From positions 1 through 59,673 of the forward strand of contig CAMBEI010000010.1 in NCBI GenBank assembly GCA_945865645.1: 59,673 nucleotides of DNA, in the 5' to 3' direction. The stretch comes from Chitinophaga pinensis. GTDB taxonomy: Bacteria > Bacteroidota > Bacteroidia > Chitinophagales > Chitinophagaceae. The notes below the pieces were generated by a model, which saw only the letters and a program-made list of their open reading frames with translations, had not been told where the DNA came from and did no database searches. Positions 36,956 to 46,474 of the stretch are shown here, one piece after another; the stretch's first letter is position 1; every line of letters starts with the position of its first letter. The position numbers and the translations under genes were made by a program.

Positions 36956-39904
36956 TTATTTCTTTTTTTCACTAACTGCATCTGCTGCACCAAGTGGCTT
37001 ATCTTTTGCAAAGTCAACCAAAATTGGAGCCCCTACAAATATAGAAGAGTAGGTACCCGTAATAACACCAATCAACATTGCAAATGCAAAACCACGAGTT
37101 ACTTCTCCACCAAATATGAATAGAATTAACAAGGTTAAAAATACGGTTAGCGAAGTCATGATTGTACGACTTAATGTATCGTTAACGGCGCGATTTATGA
37201 TATTTGTTTTACTAGAACCTTTCATATCGCGGCTGTATTCTCTAATACGGTCAAATACAATTACGGTATCGTTCATGGAGAAACCAATAACAGTTAATAT
37301 AGCAGCAATAAAATGTTGATCAATTTCCAGTGGGAATGACACAATATCTTTAAAGAAAGAGAATACAGCTAATGTTACAAATACATCATGCAGCAAGGTA
37401 ACAATAGTTCCTACTGAATATCTCCAGTCGCGGAAACGCATGAATATATACAAGAAAATAGCTAACATGGCAAAGATGGTTGCTTTTACAGCACCACGCT
37501 TTAAATCGTCTGATATACTTGGCTGAACAGTAGAATAGGCCTGTATATTATTTTTAGTAAATTGAGCATAGGTTGTGCCTGAAGGCAATACTTTTTTAAG
37601 ACCAAGGAACAACCTGTTTTTTACAGCACTATCAGCTTTGTCATCGCTTTTTAAATATGCGGTTGTGATATTTAAATGACGGCTATCTCCAACAGTCTTG
37701 ATTGTTACATTATCTCCTTCTAGGGCTGCTTTTAGGTCGTTACGTATTTCATCATTTTTAACAGATTGGTCAAATTGAACAGTATAGCTTCTGCCTCCTT
37801 TAAATTCTACACCAAGGTGAAATCCATTAAAGAAAGATGCAACACCCATTAACAATACAAAAGCAGATATAACGTAGGCGTATTTTCTTAACTCAATAAA
37901 TTTATAACTGGCATGTTTAAATATTTTTTTAGAGATACCAGTAAAGTAATTTAAGTGACGATTTTTATTTGTCCATATTTCGGTAATTAATCTTGATACC
38001 AATATTCCACAAAATAAAGAAAGTAAAATACCTATAATTTGTGTTGTAGCAAAACCTAGTACTGGGCCTAATCCAAAATAAAATAGTATAAATGCAGTAA
38101 GTAAAGAAGTTACGTGTGCATCAATTACCGGTGCAAGTGAACGCTTGTATCCATCATTAATTGCTAGTTGATGAGATTTACCTTTGATTAACTCTTCTTT
38201 AATACGTTCAAAAATAATAACGTTTGTATCCACTGCTAAGCCAATGGTTAAAACTAAGCCAGCAATACCAGCTGCGGTTAAAGTAAAGCCCATGGCTGTT
38301 AAAACACCGATTGTAAATAGCAGGTTAAATATTAGAGCAATATTTGCTATCCAGCCTCCTGTGTTGTAATACACTAGCATTAAAATAAAAATAACTAAAA
38401 AGGCAATACCAAAAGACATAGCACCACCTTGTACAGACTCCTTACCTAATGTAGGACCAACTACTTGTTGAGCTACAATTTTTGCCGGGGCATCTAACTT
38501 TCCAGACTTTAATATATTAGCTAAATCCTGTGCTTCTTGTACAGAATAATTTCCAGAAATTTCTGAGTTTCCACCTTCAATAGGGCCATTCACATTTGGC
38601 GCTGAGTATACAACGTCATCTAATGCAATTGCAATAGGACGATTAACATTTTTAGCAGTCAGTCTTGCCCAGGTTTTTGAACCAGTGCTTGTCATTTCCA
38701 TTTTAATCGCAACCTTACCTCTCTCATCAAAATCTTGTCTGGCTTCTTTTACACCCTCGCCTTCTAATGGCGCTTTATCACTACCTGGCAATGTTTTAAC
38801 TGCATATAATTGAAAAAATCGTTGAGATCCTTTAGCTGCTTTCTCTTCTATACCTAACAAAAATTTGGCATCGGCTGGTAACGCATTTTTAACTACTTCA
38901 TTATTCAAGTATTCATAAAAAATACCTGTATCTTGTAAGGCTATACTTCCAATATTTGAATAAAAAAACTGTTTGCCAGTGGCTTGATCTGTTTGTGGAT
39001 TTTGGGGATTAATTACCTTAAATAAAGGGTTTACATTCTGAAACAATTTAGCAGAATCAATTTTCCCAGTACTATCAACTTTTACACCATTTAAATAATT
39101 TTGTAGATTTTCATCAGCAACTTTTAAAGAAGCGGCAAGTTCATCAATACGATAAACCTCCCAAAACTGAAGGTGGGCAGAGGCTTGTAGTAATTTACGT
39201 ACTCTGTCAATATCTGTAACCCCAGCCAATTCTACATTAATAATTCCTTTGTTTTCGTCGAAATTAATATTGGGTTGTGCTACGCCAAATTTATCAATAC
39301 GACGTACTAAAATTTTATAGGTTTCTTTAATGGCACCAGCAGAAATTGTTTTTAGTTTACTAATTACTACAGCATCATTATCATTAATTTTTACTTCTTT
39401 TTCGGCACCTGCAAACACTGAAGCTAATTTACCAGAGCCATTTTGTTTGATAAAGGATTCGGTAAAAAGAGTAATAAAATCAGCATCGCTTGTGTTCTTT
39501 TGAGTTGTAGCAGTGCTAATAGCATTAAGTAAAATTGGATTTTTTGAATTGTTGCTCAATGATTTTAATAAATCAGAAAGACTCACATCAAGGGTTACAC
39601 TGATACCGCCTTGTAAATCTAATCCAAGATTTAATTCATTGGTTTTACACTGCTTGTAAGTGGTTCCAAAAAATGGGTAAATTTTTAAATCCGCGGTGCT
39701 GTCAAGAATTCTTCTTTTCCTATATTCAATAGCAGCATCTTTTTCATCTCCTTTTAAATCGGGATTTGAAGCTTTTACAATTTTAGTCGCTTTTGCTGTA
39801 ACCGTGTTTTCGTAATTACGCACCACCCATGTATAGGATAATTCCCAAAGAGAGATAACTGTAAGTGCAATCGTAAAAAACCAAACTAAACCTTTTAGTT
39901 TCAT
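36956..39904 (-). CDS. secDF: Protein translocase subunit SecDF (fused SecD and SecF)
   Basis: A 982-residue fusion of SecD and SecF, which uses the proton gradient to help pull proteins through SecYEG. The SecD half has an N-terminal helix (KGLVWFFTIALTVISLWELS), the DLQGGISVTLDV motif, a large periplasmic P1 domain enlarged relative to E. coli, and GLVLTIGLAVDTNVIIFERI. The SecF half has FHLGVEFKGGRSYTVQF and TVIGFSMNDTVIVFDRIREY. I chose the second in-frame ATG (39904); the first, at 39937, adds 11 polar residues. A TATCTTTG box is at 39959-39952. Gene fusion is usual in Bacteroidota. Confidence 0.95.
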   Translation of the reverse strand: MKLKGLVWFFTIALTVISLWELSYTWVVRNYENTVTAKATKIVKASNPDLKGDEKDAAIEYRKRRILDSTADLKIYPFFGTTYKQCKTNELNLGLDLQGGISVTLDVSLSDLLKSLSNNSKNPILLNAISTATTQKNTSDADFITLFTESFIKQNGSGKLASVFAGAEKEVKINDNDAVVISKLKTISAGAIKETYKILVRRIDKFGVAQPNINFDENKGIINVELAGVTDIDRVRKLLQASAHLQFWEVYRIDELAASLKVADENLQNYLNGVKVDSTGKIDSAKLFQNVNPLFKVINPQNPQTDQATGKQFFYSNIGSIALQDTGIFYEYLNNEVVKNALPADAKFLLGIEEKAAKGSQRFFQLYAVKTLPGSDKAPLEGEGVKEARQDFDERGKVAIKMEMTSTGSKTWARLTAKNVNRPIAIALDDVVYSAPNVNGPIEGGNSEISGNYSVQEAQDLANILKSGKLDAPAKIVAQQVVGPTLGKESVQGGAMSFGIAFLVIFILMLVYYNTGGWIANIALIFNLLFTIGVLTAMGFTLTAAGIAGLVLTIGLAVDTNVIIFERIKEELIKGKSHQLAINDGYKRSLAPVIDAHVTSLLTAFILFYFGLGPVLGFATTQIIGILLSLFCGILVSRLITEIWTNKNRHLNYFTGISKKIFKHASYKFIELRKYAYVISAFVLLMGVASFFNGFHLGVEFKGGRSYTVQFDQSVKNDEIRNDLKAALEGDNVTIKTVGDSRHLNITTAYLKSDDKADSAVKNRLFLGLKKVLPSGTTYAQFTKNNIQAYSTVQPSISDDLKRGAVKATIFAMLAIFLYIFMRFRDWRYSVGTIVTLLHDVFVTLAVFSFFKDIVSFPLEIDQHFIAAILTVIGFSMNDTVIVFDRIREYSRDMKGSSKTNIINRAVNDTLSRTIMTSLTVFLTLLILFIFGGEVTRGFAFAMLIGVITGTYSSIFVGAPILVDFAKDKPLGAADAVSEKKK

Positions 39905-39951
39905 AATAATAGTCGTTTTAGTACCTTCTTTATTCAATTTTTAGAAGTGTG

Positions 39952-39959
39952 CAAAGATA
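39952..39959 (-). promoter_or_regulatory. -7 box of secDF
   Basis: The minus strand reads TATCTTTG at 39959-39952, matching TAnnTTTG. It is 14 bases from the ATG at 39937 and 47 from the ATG at 39904. Confidence 0.55.
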
Positions 39960-40032
39960 GGGGAAAAACCTATTTAGTTTATATAGGGATTAATTTTAGA
40001 ATTTTATACAATTTGCAGATTAAAGTAAATAT

Positions 40033-41352
40033 ATGAATTGTAAAATTAGTGTAATATTAAAATTATTGACTACAATAGTCCTTTTTTTTTCATGTACTAA
40101 TACAAAATACATGATAATAGAGGTTAATAAAACTAAAAACGGCCAAATGCTTAAAACAGATAGTTTGTCTAATCAGTTTTTAGTTTCCTTGTTAAATAAA
40201 TATCCTACTTATTTTGAAGATGTATTAAAAAATAAGGAAGATTTAAATGTTCAAATTATTTACACTCAAATTAATAGACAAAAAAATGGAATTGCACTTT
40301 TAAAGCATCATTATTTTAATGTAGATAAAGCAAAATATTTTTACCCAGCATCTACCGTAAAATTGCCTATTGTTTTACTGGCATTACAAAAGCTTAATTT
40401 GTTAAAGATAAAGGGGATAGACCGAAACACGACGATGTTAACTAAAACTGCTTTTAATGAACAATCAGAAGTATATAATGACCCCACTGCAATTGATGGC
40501 AAGCCCTCAATTGCACACTATATAAAAAAAATACTATTGGTTAGTGATAATGATGCTTACAATCGCCTGTATGAGTTTTTAGGACAAGATTATATTAATG
40601 CCGAAATGAAAAAGAAAGGTTATACAGATGTACAGATTTTACATCGGCTGAATATTTTTTTAACGGAAGAAGAAAACCGAAGAACTAATCCTATTAAATT
40701 TTATGATAACAATAGCAACCTGTTATACCAACAAGCAGAACAAATTAACTTAGCAAAATATGCAACAAGAAATGATACGCTTGGAAAGGGGTATTTTACA
40801 GGGGGGCAATTAAAAAATACCGCCATGGACTTTTCTAAAAAGAATAAGATTGGGTTAAAAGATTTGCATAAAGTACTAATCAGCCTGGTCTTTCCAGATA
40901 AAGTAAAAGTAAGTGAAAGGTTTAACATTAGTGAAGATGATCGGCTGTTCGTTTTGAAATATATGAGCGAATATCCAACTGAAAGCCTTAATCCGCCTTA
41001 TGCAGCTGACACAACAACTTATTGGCCCGCCTATTGTAAGTTTATATTTTATGGTTCCCAAGCAGAAACGCCTGTAGATAATATTCGTATTTTTAATAAA
41101 GCGGGGGATGCATATGGTCATATGCTTGACGTTGCCTATGTAGTTGATTTTAAAAATAAAATTGAATTTTTTCTTTCGGCAATAATATATTGTAACAGCG
41201 ACGATATTCTTAATGATGACAAATATGATTACGATAGTATTGGCAAGCCTTTTTTTAAAAATTTGGGCAAGGTTATTTATGATTATGAACTTAAGCGAAA
41301 ATATAAAATCAAGCCTGATTTGTCTTCGCTTTTATTTGAATACGATAAATAG
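40033..41352 (+). CDS. Class A beta-lactamase-like serine hydrolase, lipoprotein
   Basis: A 439-residue predicted lipoprotein (lipobox IVLFFSCTN, Cys about 21) of the beta-lactamase class A-like superfamily. The serine-lysine motif is FYPASTVKLPIVLLAL (STVK, about residue 109). SDN is present in ILLVSDNDAYNRLYEFLG. The third motif, normally KTG, reads IFNKAGDAYGHML (KAG). It is about 150 residues longer than resistance enzymes and has a distinct middle region. I think a peptidoglycan D,D-peptidase or esterase more likely than an antibiotic resistance enzyme. It ends 30 bases before the aminotransferase ATG, which has its own promoter box. Confidence 0.82.
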   Translation: MNCKISVILKLLTTIVLFFSCTNTKYMIIEVNKTKNGQMLKTDSLSNQFLVSLLNKYPTYFEDVLKNKEDLNVQIIYTQINRQKNGIALLKHHYFNVDKAKYFYPASTVKLPIVLLALQKLNLLKIKGIDRNTTMLTKTAFNEQSEVYNDPTAIDGKPSIAHYIKKILLVSDNDAYNRLYEFLGQDYINAEMKKKGYTDVQILHRLNIFLTEEENRRTNPIKFYDNNSNLLYQQAEQINLAKYATRNDTLGKGYFTGGQLKNTAMDFSKKNKIGLKDLHKVLISLVFPDKVKVSERFNISEDDRLFVLKYMSEYPTESLNPPYAADTTTYWPAYCKFIFYGSQAETPVDNIRIFNKAGDAYGHMLDVAYVVDFKNKIEFFLSAIIYCNSDDILNDDKYDYDSIGKPFFKNLGKVIYDYELKRKYKIKPDLSSLLFEYDK

Positions 41353-41353
41353 T

Positions 41354-41361
41354 TATTTTTG
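41354..41361 (+). promoter_or_regulatory. -7 box of the aminotransferase gene
   Basis: TATTTTTG at 41354-41361 overlaps the last bases before a possible TTG start at 41359 and ends 21 bases before the ATG at 41383, supporting the ATG. Confidence 0.55.
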
Positions 41362-41382
41362 TGTACATCTAAAAAACAATTA

Positions 41383-42573
41383 ATGCAATTATCATCACTA
41401 CTGCAGCGTTTTAATGAACCAGAAACTTTAAAAATGGCTAAGCTGGGTCGTGAGCTAAGGGCACAAGGTTTTGATGTTACCGATTTAAGCTTAGGCGAAC
41501 CTGATTTTGATACGCCTGACCATATTAAATTAGCTGCAAAAAAAGCCATTGATGATAATTACAGTCATTATACGCCAGTGGCAGGCTATTTTGATTTAAG
41601 AGAAGCTATTTGCTTAAAGTTGAAAAGAGATAACAACCTAGATTATACCCCAGATCAAATTATAGTAAGTACAGGCGCCAAACAAAGTATTTATAATACG
41701 GTAATGAGCATTGTAGATAAAGGAGATGAAGTAATTATTCCAACTCCTTTTTGGGTTACCTATTCCGAAATTGTAAAGATGGCTGGGGGCGAAGTAATAG
41801 CTGTAAAAACTTCTCTTGTAAATGAATATAAAATTACTGCTGACGAGTTAGAGGCTGCAATAACAATGAACACAAGATTGTTTATGTTTTCATCGCCATG
41901 TAATCCTAGTGGTGCAGTTTATTCAAAAGACGAATTAACTGCATTGGCTGAGGTTTTTAAAAAACACCCTAATGTTTTTATAATGAGCGATGAAATTTAT
42001 GAGTATATTAATTTTGAAGGGGAGCATCAGAGCATTGCTCAGTTTGATTTTTTAAAAAAACGAGTTATTCTTATAAATGGGTTAAGCAAAGGATATGCCA
42101 TGACCGGTTGGCGTTTGGGTTATATTGCAGGAGATACTACTATTGCCAAAGCTTGCGAAAAAATACAGGGACAAATTACTAGTGGTGCAACTGCTGTTTC
42201 GCAAAGAGCAGCTATTGCTGCATTAACAGGCGATATGAAGCCTACCGATATTATGGTAGAAGAATTTACAAAGCGAAGAAAAAGAGTAATGAAATTGCTT
42301 GCAGAAATCCCTGGTATTGTTTGTAGTGAACCACAGGGTGCTTTTTATGTTTTTCCCCAGGTTAATCAATATTTTGGAAAAGCAAATGGGGAAGATAAAA
42401 TAGGTAATGCAGATGATCTTTGTATGTATTTATTAAATAATGCCCAGGTTTCAACCGTAACAGGGAGTGCATTTGGAGAACCCAATTGTATTCGAATTTC
42501 TTTTGCCAACAGCCTGGAAAATATTGAAAAAGGCTTTAGTAAAATTAAAGAGGCCTTGGCTAAATTAAAATAG
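41383..42573 (+). CDS. PLP-dependent class I/II aminotransferase (aspartate aminotransferase-like)
   Basis: A 396-residue fold-type I aminotransferase, likely moving an amino group between aspartate and 2-oxoglutarate. LSLGEPDFDTPDHIKLAAKK and YTPVAGYFDLREAICLKL are the N-terminal substrate region. STGAKQSIYNTVM is the cofactor-phosphate block. SSPCNPSGAVYSKDEL includes the conserved Asn. The PLP-binding lysine is in LINGLSKGYAMTGWRLGYIA. The C-terminal FGEPNCIRISFANS contains the carboxylate-binding Arg. It is of the thermophile (Ib) aspartate-aminotransferase type; aromatic or prephenate substrates are possible. The upstream TTG at 41359 is rejected because the promoter box covers it. Confidence 0.9.
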   Translation: MQLSSLLQRFNEPETLKMAKLGRELRAQGFDVTDLSLGEPDFDTPDHIKLAAKKAIDDNYSHYTPVAGYFDLREAICLKLKRDNNLDYTPDQIIVSTGAKQSIYNTVMSIVDKGDEVIIPTPFWVTYSEIVKMAGGEVIAVKTSLVNEYKITADELEAAITMNTRLFMFSSPCNPSGAVYSKDELTALAEVFKKHPNVFIMSDEIYEYINFEGEHQSIAQFDFLKKRVILINGLSKGYAMTGWRLGYIAGDTTIAKACEKIQGQITSGATAVSQRAAIAALTGDMKPTDIMVEEFTKRRKRVMKLLAEIPGIVCSEPQGAFYVFPQVNQYFGKANGEDKIGNADDLCMYLLNNAQVSTVTGSAFGEPNCIRISFANSLENIEKGFSKIKEALAKLK

Positions 42574-42600
42574 TGTATTTATTAATTCAGGGGCCTAATT

Positions 42601-44247
42601 TTATTCAAACAATTCTAGTTTATTTTTTGGTCTACGGTTATCCTGCCATTTAAAACCTTTCAATTCTTTTTTATCTGTCGGTATTTCTTTTATTGGGTAT
42701 AAAACGCCATCCACATTATTTACAAATTTTATTTTATTTAATTCTTTTTTTACAAAATAGATATCAATTACATCGCCACTGCTGTGGTTCATACCAACAT
42801 AAGCGCTATCTTCATCCTGTGGGTAAAAAATGCTTTCAGCTGGACTTCCTTTTACGCGCACATAATCTATTGATCCTTCAGCAAAATACGCATTTAAGGT
42901 TCGTCCGGCAATTTGATTGTACATAGCTTCTTTGGTTTTATTAACAATCATAGCATTATTATAAACAAGTAGTCGTTTAGGTTTTTGCTTTAGTGTAAAC
43001 AGATATAAGGTATCGCCGCTAATCTGAGAATTGTTATTCCATATAACAGGTTCGCCAAATAATTTAAAGGTAGAGTCCACAGTAGAGTAGTGTAAACTAT
43101 CGCTTACTGCCTGCAAAGAGTCATTAAAAATACGCACATGATGAAAGCCTAAAAAATATCTAATAGCGGTATCTGCATCATTCGTTTTTACTACTAGTGT
43201 TTTTTTTAGGGTATCGGTTTGTGTAATTACTTTTCTTTCCAAACTATCATATTTTCGTAAGCCCGAAAACAGCGTATCAGCGGCAATGTAAGTACTATCT
43301 CCATCTCGGTATAAAATCATTACAGGTTTACGGGTAGCTAAAAAAGAATTAACTTTTGTATTGGCAAATATTTGATTTGCAATTATGGTTACATTATTAA
43401 CACTATCAACCAATTTTGCATTTCCCTCCATTTGCAGGGTGCCGCTTTTTTTGTCTAATGCCATGATGTCTGCAATTCCGCTGCGTGTAGTATCACTAAA
43501 AGTAGGTCGGCCCGAAAAAAGAGCTTCGCCAGTTTCTAAATTATAAGTCCCCGAGTTTGTTGTAACTACACTTCCATCTTTACCTATAATGCGTGTTTTG
43601 GAAATAAAAGTGACAATATTATTTTTTATATTGTAAAGTAAACTATCAGTCCATATATCTCGGTCGGGATCTTTTAGGTGCACATCTTTTTTAAAATAAA
43701 CATCCTTAGTATCAGCATAATACACCCCATCACGGCTGGTTAAAATTGTTTTATTGTTTGTAATTCTGCCTCCGTTTTTATAGGTAGCTATACCGGTTTG
43801 TAAATTATACTCTAGTTCATCGGTGTATAGGGTTCCTTTTTTATCGGTAAGTTTCACATTATTTTTTAAATAAGCTATTCTATCCGCACCAACATATATC
43901 AGACTTTGTGCATAAGTATGTATGCTGTCGTTATCATTGATATGCACATTGCCATATGCTTCTATCACATTTGTAGTTCTGTTTATGGTAGCACTATCGC
44001 AATAAAAAGTAGTAAGATTTTCCTTGATGATTACATTGCCAGCAATAGTTTCAAGCGAATTAGCTGAATCAATAGTAATAAATCGTAAGCTTTTTCCTTG
44101 TACTATTTTTATGGAACGAATGTTAACCGAAGATGAAGTAGTACTAATAATTTGCTGAGCAGTAATTTGATAGCAGCTGTTAATTAATAAGAGAACAACC
44201 ATTATAATTCTGTAAAAGAAAATGTAGATATTGAATTTAAATTGCAA
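42601..44247 (-). CDS. OstA/LptA-like periplasmic protein
   Basis: A 548-residue exported protein with repeated OstA (LptA-like) beta-jellyroll segments. A signal region with Arg13 before IIMVVLLLINSCYQITAQ supports the upstream ATG. The repeats show the typical alternation FYCDSATINRTTNVIEAYGN, LYTDELEYNLQTGIATYKNG and IWTDSLLYNIKNNIVTF. LptA-type domains bridge LPS from the inner membrane to LptD. It is far longer than E. coli LptA (185 residues). It lies 74 bases after the MlaD-like gene in the same direction, with divergent lptD nearby, which supports a role in lipid or LPS transport. Confidence 0.85.
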   Translation of the reverse strand: MQFKFNIYIFFYRIIMVVLLLINSCYQITAQQIISTTSSSVNIRSIKIVQGKSLRFITIDSANSLETIAGNVIIKENLTTFYCDSATINRTTNVIEAYGNVHINDNDSIHTYAQSLIYVGADRIAYLKNNVKLTDKKGTLYTDELEYNLQTGIATYKNGGRITNNKTILTSRDGVYYADTKDVYFKKDVHLKDPDRDIWTDSLLYNIKNNIVTFISKTRIIGKDGSVVTTNSGTYNLETGEALFSGRPTFSDTTRSGIADIMALDKKSGTLQMEGNAKLVDSVNNVTIIANQIFANTKVNSFLATRKPVMILYRDGDSTYIAADTLFSGLRKYDSLERKVITQTDTLKKTLVVKTNDADTAIRYFLGFHHVRIFNDSLQAVSDSLHYSTVDSTFKLFGEPVIWNNNSQISGDTLYLFTLKQKPKRLLVYNNAMIVNKTKEAMYNQIAGRTLNAYFAEGSIDYVRVKGSPAESIFYPQDEDSAYVGMNHSSGDVIDIYFVKKELNKIKFVNNVDGVLYPIKEIPTDKKELKGFKWQDNRRPKNKLELFE

Positions 44248-44321
44248 TGGTCCTGTTTTTGATCAGAATGTAAATTGGTGTTTTTATTTTATAATTCTGA
44301 TAGCTTTATTGATTATAATTG

Positions 44322-45335
44322 TTAATGTTTTAGGTAAGGTGCATTTATGGTATCGGGTAAAGGAACAGTTAAAGAGTTCGTTGTATTTTTTTTGCCAAAT
44401 ACCGAAATATGCAGATACCTTTTTGGATTAGTCTTTAAATCATCAATAAGCAGATTGAGTTTATTAGTTGTGGCGGAAAGATTATTATACAATTTCGTAT
44501 CATTTAAAAGTAATCCAGCACTACCTGATGTGCTATTTAATTTGCCAATAGTTGATTTGAGATCGGTAATAGTTGTATTTAATATATTAAAAGTTTTTTC
44601 TAGGTCTAAATTCGAAAAGTTGGTAGCCGTTTTATCTAAATTTCCCACCAAGTTATTAATCTTATTATTATTTTTATCGAGGTTGGTAGTAAAGGAATTA
44701 AGGTTGTTTAAAGTGCCAGCTAGTGCACCTGTTTGCGTATTTAGCAATGTGGTTAGCGAAGCCGAAGATTCGATTAGGTTGGCTGTTGTTTTGTTTAGAT
44801 TTTCGAGTGTGGCGCTTATGTTATTTTTTGCTGATGGGTCAAGAATGCGATTAAAACTAAACAAAATTGAATCAATAGAGCTTACCGCTTTTTTTACCTG
44901 TATAAAAATAGGGTCTACTTTACTAAGTATTTCATTAAACATTCCAGTAGTAGGCTCTGTAGCGATGGTATCATTTTTTGGAATATAATCTTTTGCATCA
45001 CCTAATTTAATATTAATACTAATCAATCCTAGTAGAGTTTGTTCAATAGTTGCAATAGAATTATTTGGGATATTAACATCTTTTGTGAGATTCATATTCA
45101 CTAAAATTTCTTTCATATTTTTATCAGTAGTAATACTGTAAACAGTTCCTACCTGAAGACCATTTATCATTACAGGATTAGATGCTGCAAGGCCTTGTAC
45201 ATTCGTGTATTTAGCATAAAGGGTATGTGTTTTTCCAAAAAAAGTTTTTCCTTTTAAAAAATTAAAACCCATTATTAAAACGGTAATAGTAATTGCTGTA
45301 ATAGCACCTATTTTAGTTTCGTTTGAAATTTTCAT
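44322..45335 (-). CDS. MlaD/MCE-family lipid transport protein
   Basis: A 337-residue protein with an N-terminal membrane helix (IGAITAITITVLIMGFNFLK) followed by one MCE domain, GKTHTLYAKYTNVQGLAASN then PVMINGLQVGTVYSITTD. A long, Asn/Thr/Leu-rich helical C-terminal part (about 150-300) shows repeated NLNKTTANL and NNLVGNLDKTATN heptad-like segments. MlaD proteins form hexameric rings that ferry phospholipids across the periplasm with an MlaFE ABC transporter. No MlaE or MlaF is in the window. A TACTTTTG box is 37 bases upstream. Confidence 0.87.
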   Translation of the reverse strand: MKISNETKIGAITAITITVLIMGFNFLKGKTFFGKTHTLYAKYTNVQGLAASNPVMINGLQVGTVYSITTDKNMKEILVNMNLTKDVNIPNNSIATIEQTLLGLISINIKLGDAKDYIPKNDTIATEPTTGMFNEILSKVDPIFIQVKKAVSSIDSILFSFNRILDPSAKNNISATLENLNKTTANLIESSASLTTLLNTQTGALAGTLNNLNSFTTNLDKNNNKINNLVGNLDKTATNFSNLDLEKTFNILNTTITDLKSTIGKLNSTSGSAGLLLNDTKLYNNLSATTNKLNLLIDDLKTNPKRYLHISVFGKKNTTNSLTVPLPDTINAPYLKH

Positions 45336-45372
45336 TGTATTTATATAACGGATAACCTGATTTAGTTAATAT

Positions 45373-45380
45373 CAAAAGTA
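45373..45380 (-). promoter_or_regulatory. -7 box of the MlaD-like gene
   Basis: The minus strand reads TACTTTTG at 45380-45373, matching TAnnTTTG. It ends 37 bases before the ATG at 45335, inside the short gap after the amidase gene. Confidence 0.5.
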
Positions 45381-45408
45381 ATTTAATTATAATTCTTTAA
45401 TTAAAATC

Positions 45409-46371
45409 TTATCGAATTGGGGTTACATTATTTGCACTTTCTACTTGAGCTTTATAGCGTTTTACAGCTTCAGTTATCGCTTCTGCGAGTTCCTGTTGAC
45501 CTTTTTCGCTGTTAATATACCGTTCATCTTCTGGGTTATTAATAAAGCCGGTTTCAATTAATATAGCAGGCATATTGGTTGCTTGTAAAACCCATATGCC
45601 TTTTTGACGTTGGTTTACACCCAGTGCTTGCCGACCTGTATTTTCTATTTCTTCATTTACCATAGTAGCCAATCGGTCACTTCTTTCCTGAAATCGTTTG
45701 GCATAAATAGCTGCAATGGTTCTTCCTTCGGGAGTTCTAAAATCCAAACCGGAATCTACAGAGTCCACACCGTTTGCTTCAATTTCAAAATTCTCATCAC
45801 CATCCATTATGGCCTGCAATTTGGCACTGGTTTTATGTGCCGCAAATATCCACACACTAGTGCCATTGCGTGTAAGGGGCATTTTAAAATATTCATATAC
45901 CGATTCTATAGCTTCATAGGGAGTTTTAATTTTTTTCTTTCTCTTTCCCTTGCCTTTATATGATATTTTATAGCGGGTAACTGTTCGTTCGCCAATTTTT
46001 CTTCTGCCCTGTTTTAAGGGGCCGCTATCAGCATGTATACATAAAAAGAGATCACCTTTGTACTCATTAGCTATTTTTGCTTTTTCGGTAGGCGATTGGT
46101 AAATATCTGTTGTTCGGGTTGGAATTACATTTACATTGGGAATTTGTTTTTTTAATTCATCAACCAATTTTAGAGCAATAGCAAGCGTTACATCCTTTTC
46201 CTGTGATCGTAAAGAATTTTCATATTGGCCCGTTGCACCTGGGTCTCTAGTACCACCATGCCCCGCATCTACCACAATTGTTTTAATTAGTTTTGGAGTT
46301 TGGGCATATGCATTAGCAAATATTAACAAATGTAAAGGAGCAAAAACAAATAAAAAAGATACTTTTTTCAT
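45409..46371 (-). CDS. N-acetylmuramoyl-L-alanine amidase (Amidase_3)
   Basis: A 320-residue secreted zinc amidase that cuts the bond between N-acetylmuramic acid and the stem peptide. The signal peptide ends ANAYAQTP. Zn-binding and catalytic residues are visible: His in TIVVDAGHGGTRDPGATG, Glu in SQEKDVTLAIALKLVDEL, His in LFLCIHADSGPLK and the catalytic Glu in AILIETGFINNPEDERYI. The middle has an insertion with a run of basic residues, KGKGKRKKKIKTP. I start at ATG 46371, where the signal peptide begins; 46377 is also possible, and the reading to 46491 adds a non-signal extension. It is divergent from lptD. Confidence 0.9.
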   Translation of the reverse strand: MKKVSFLFVFAPLHLLIFANAYAQTPKLIKTIVVDAGHGGTRDPGATGQYENSLRSQEKDVTLAIALKLVDELKKQIPNVNVIPTRTTDIYQSPTEKAKIANEYKGDLFLCIHADSGPLKQGRRKIGERTVTRYKISYKGKGKRKKKIKTPYEAIESVYEYFKMPLTRNGTSVWIFAAHKTSAKLQAIMDGDENFEIEANGVDSVDSGLDFRTPEGRTIAAIYAKRFQERSDRLATMVNEEIENTGRQALGVNQRQKGIWVLQATNMPAILIETGFINNPEDERYINSEKGQQELAEAITEAVKRYKAQVESANNVTPIR

Positions 46372-46454
46372 TAACATATAATACTCAATTTTATCAGGTT
46401 TATTAATTAAACAATTATTCACATTTATCCCAACAAGTATCGGGAGTTTATAGT

Positions 46455-46462
46455 TATTTTTG
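46455..46462 (+). promoter_or_regulatory. -7 box of lptD
   Basis: TATTTTTG at 46455-46462 matches TAnnTTTG. It covers the alternative TTG start at 46460 and ends 12 bases before the ATG at 46475, supporting the ATG. Confidence 0.55.
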
Positions 46463-46474
46463 TCATTCTTAAAT

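Noticed and set aside
40033..41352. Antibiotic resistance beta-lactamase
   Set aside because: Length, KAG motif and lipoprotein form fit a wall peptidase or esterase better; there is no mobile context.
44347..44988. A 213-codon plus-strand open frame
   Set aside because: It lies wholly inside the MlaD-like gene on the other strand and has no recognisable domain.
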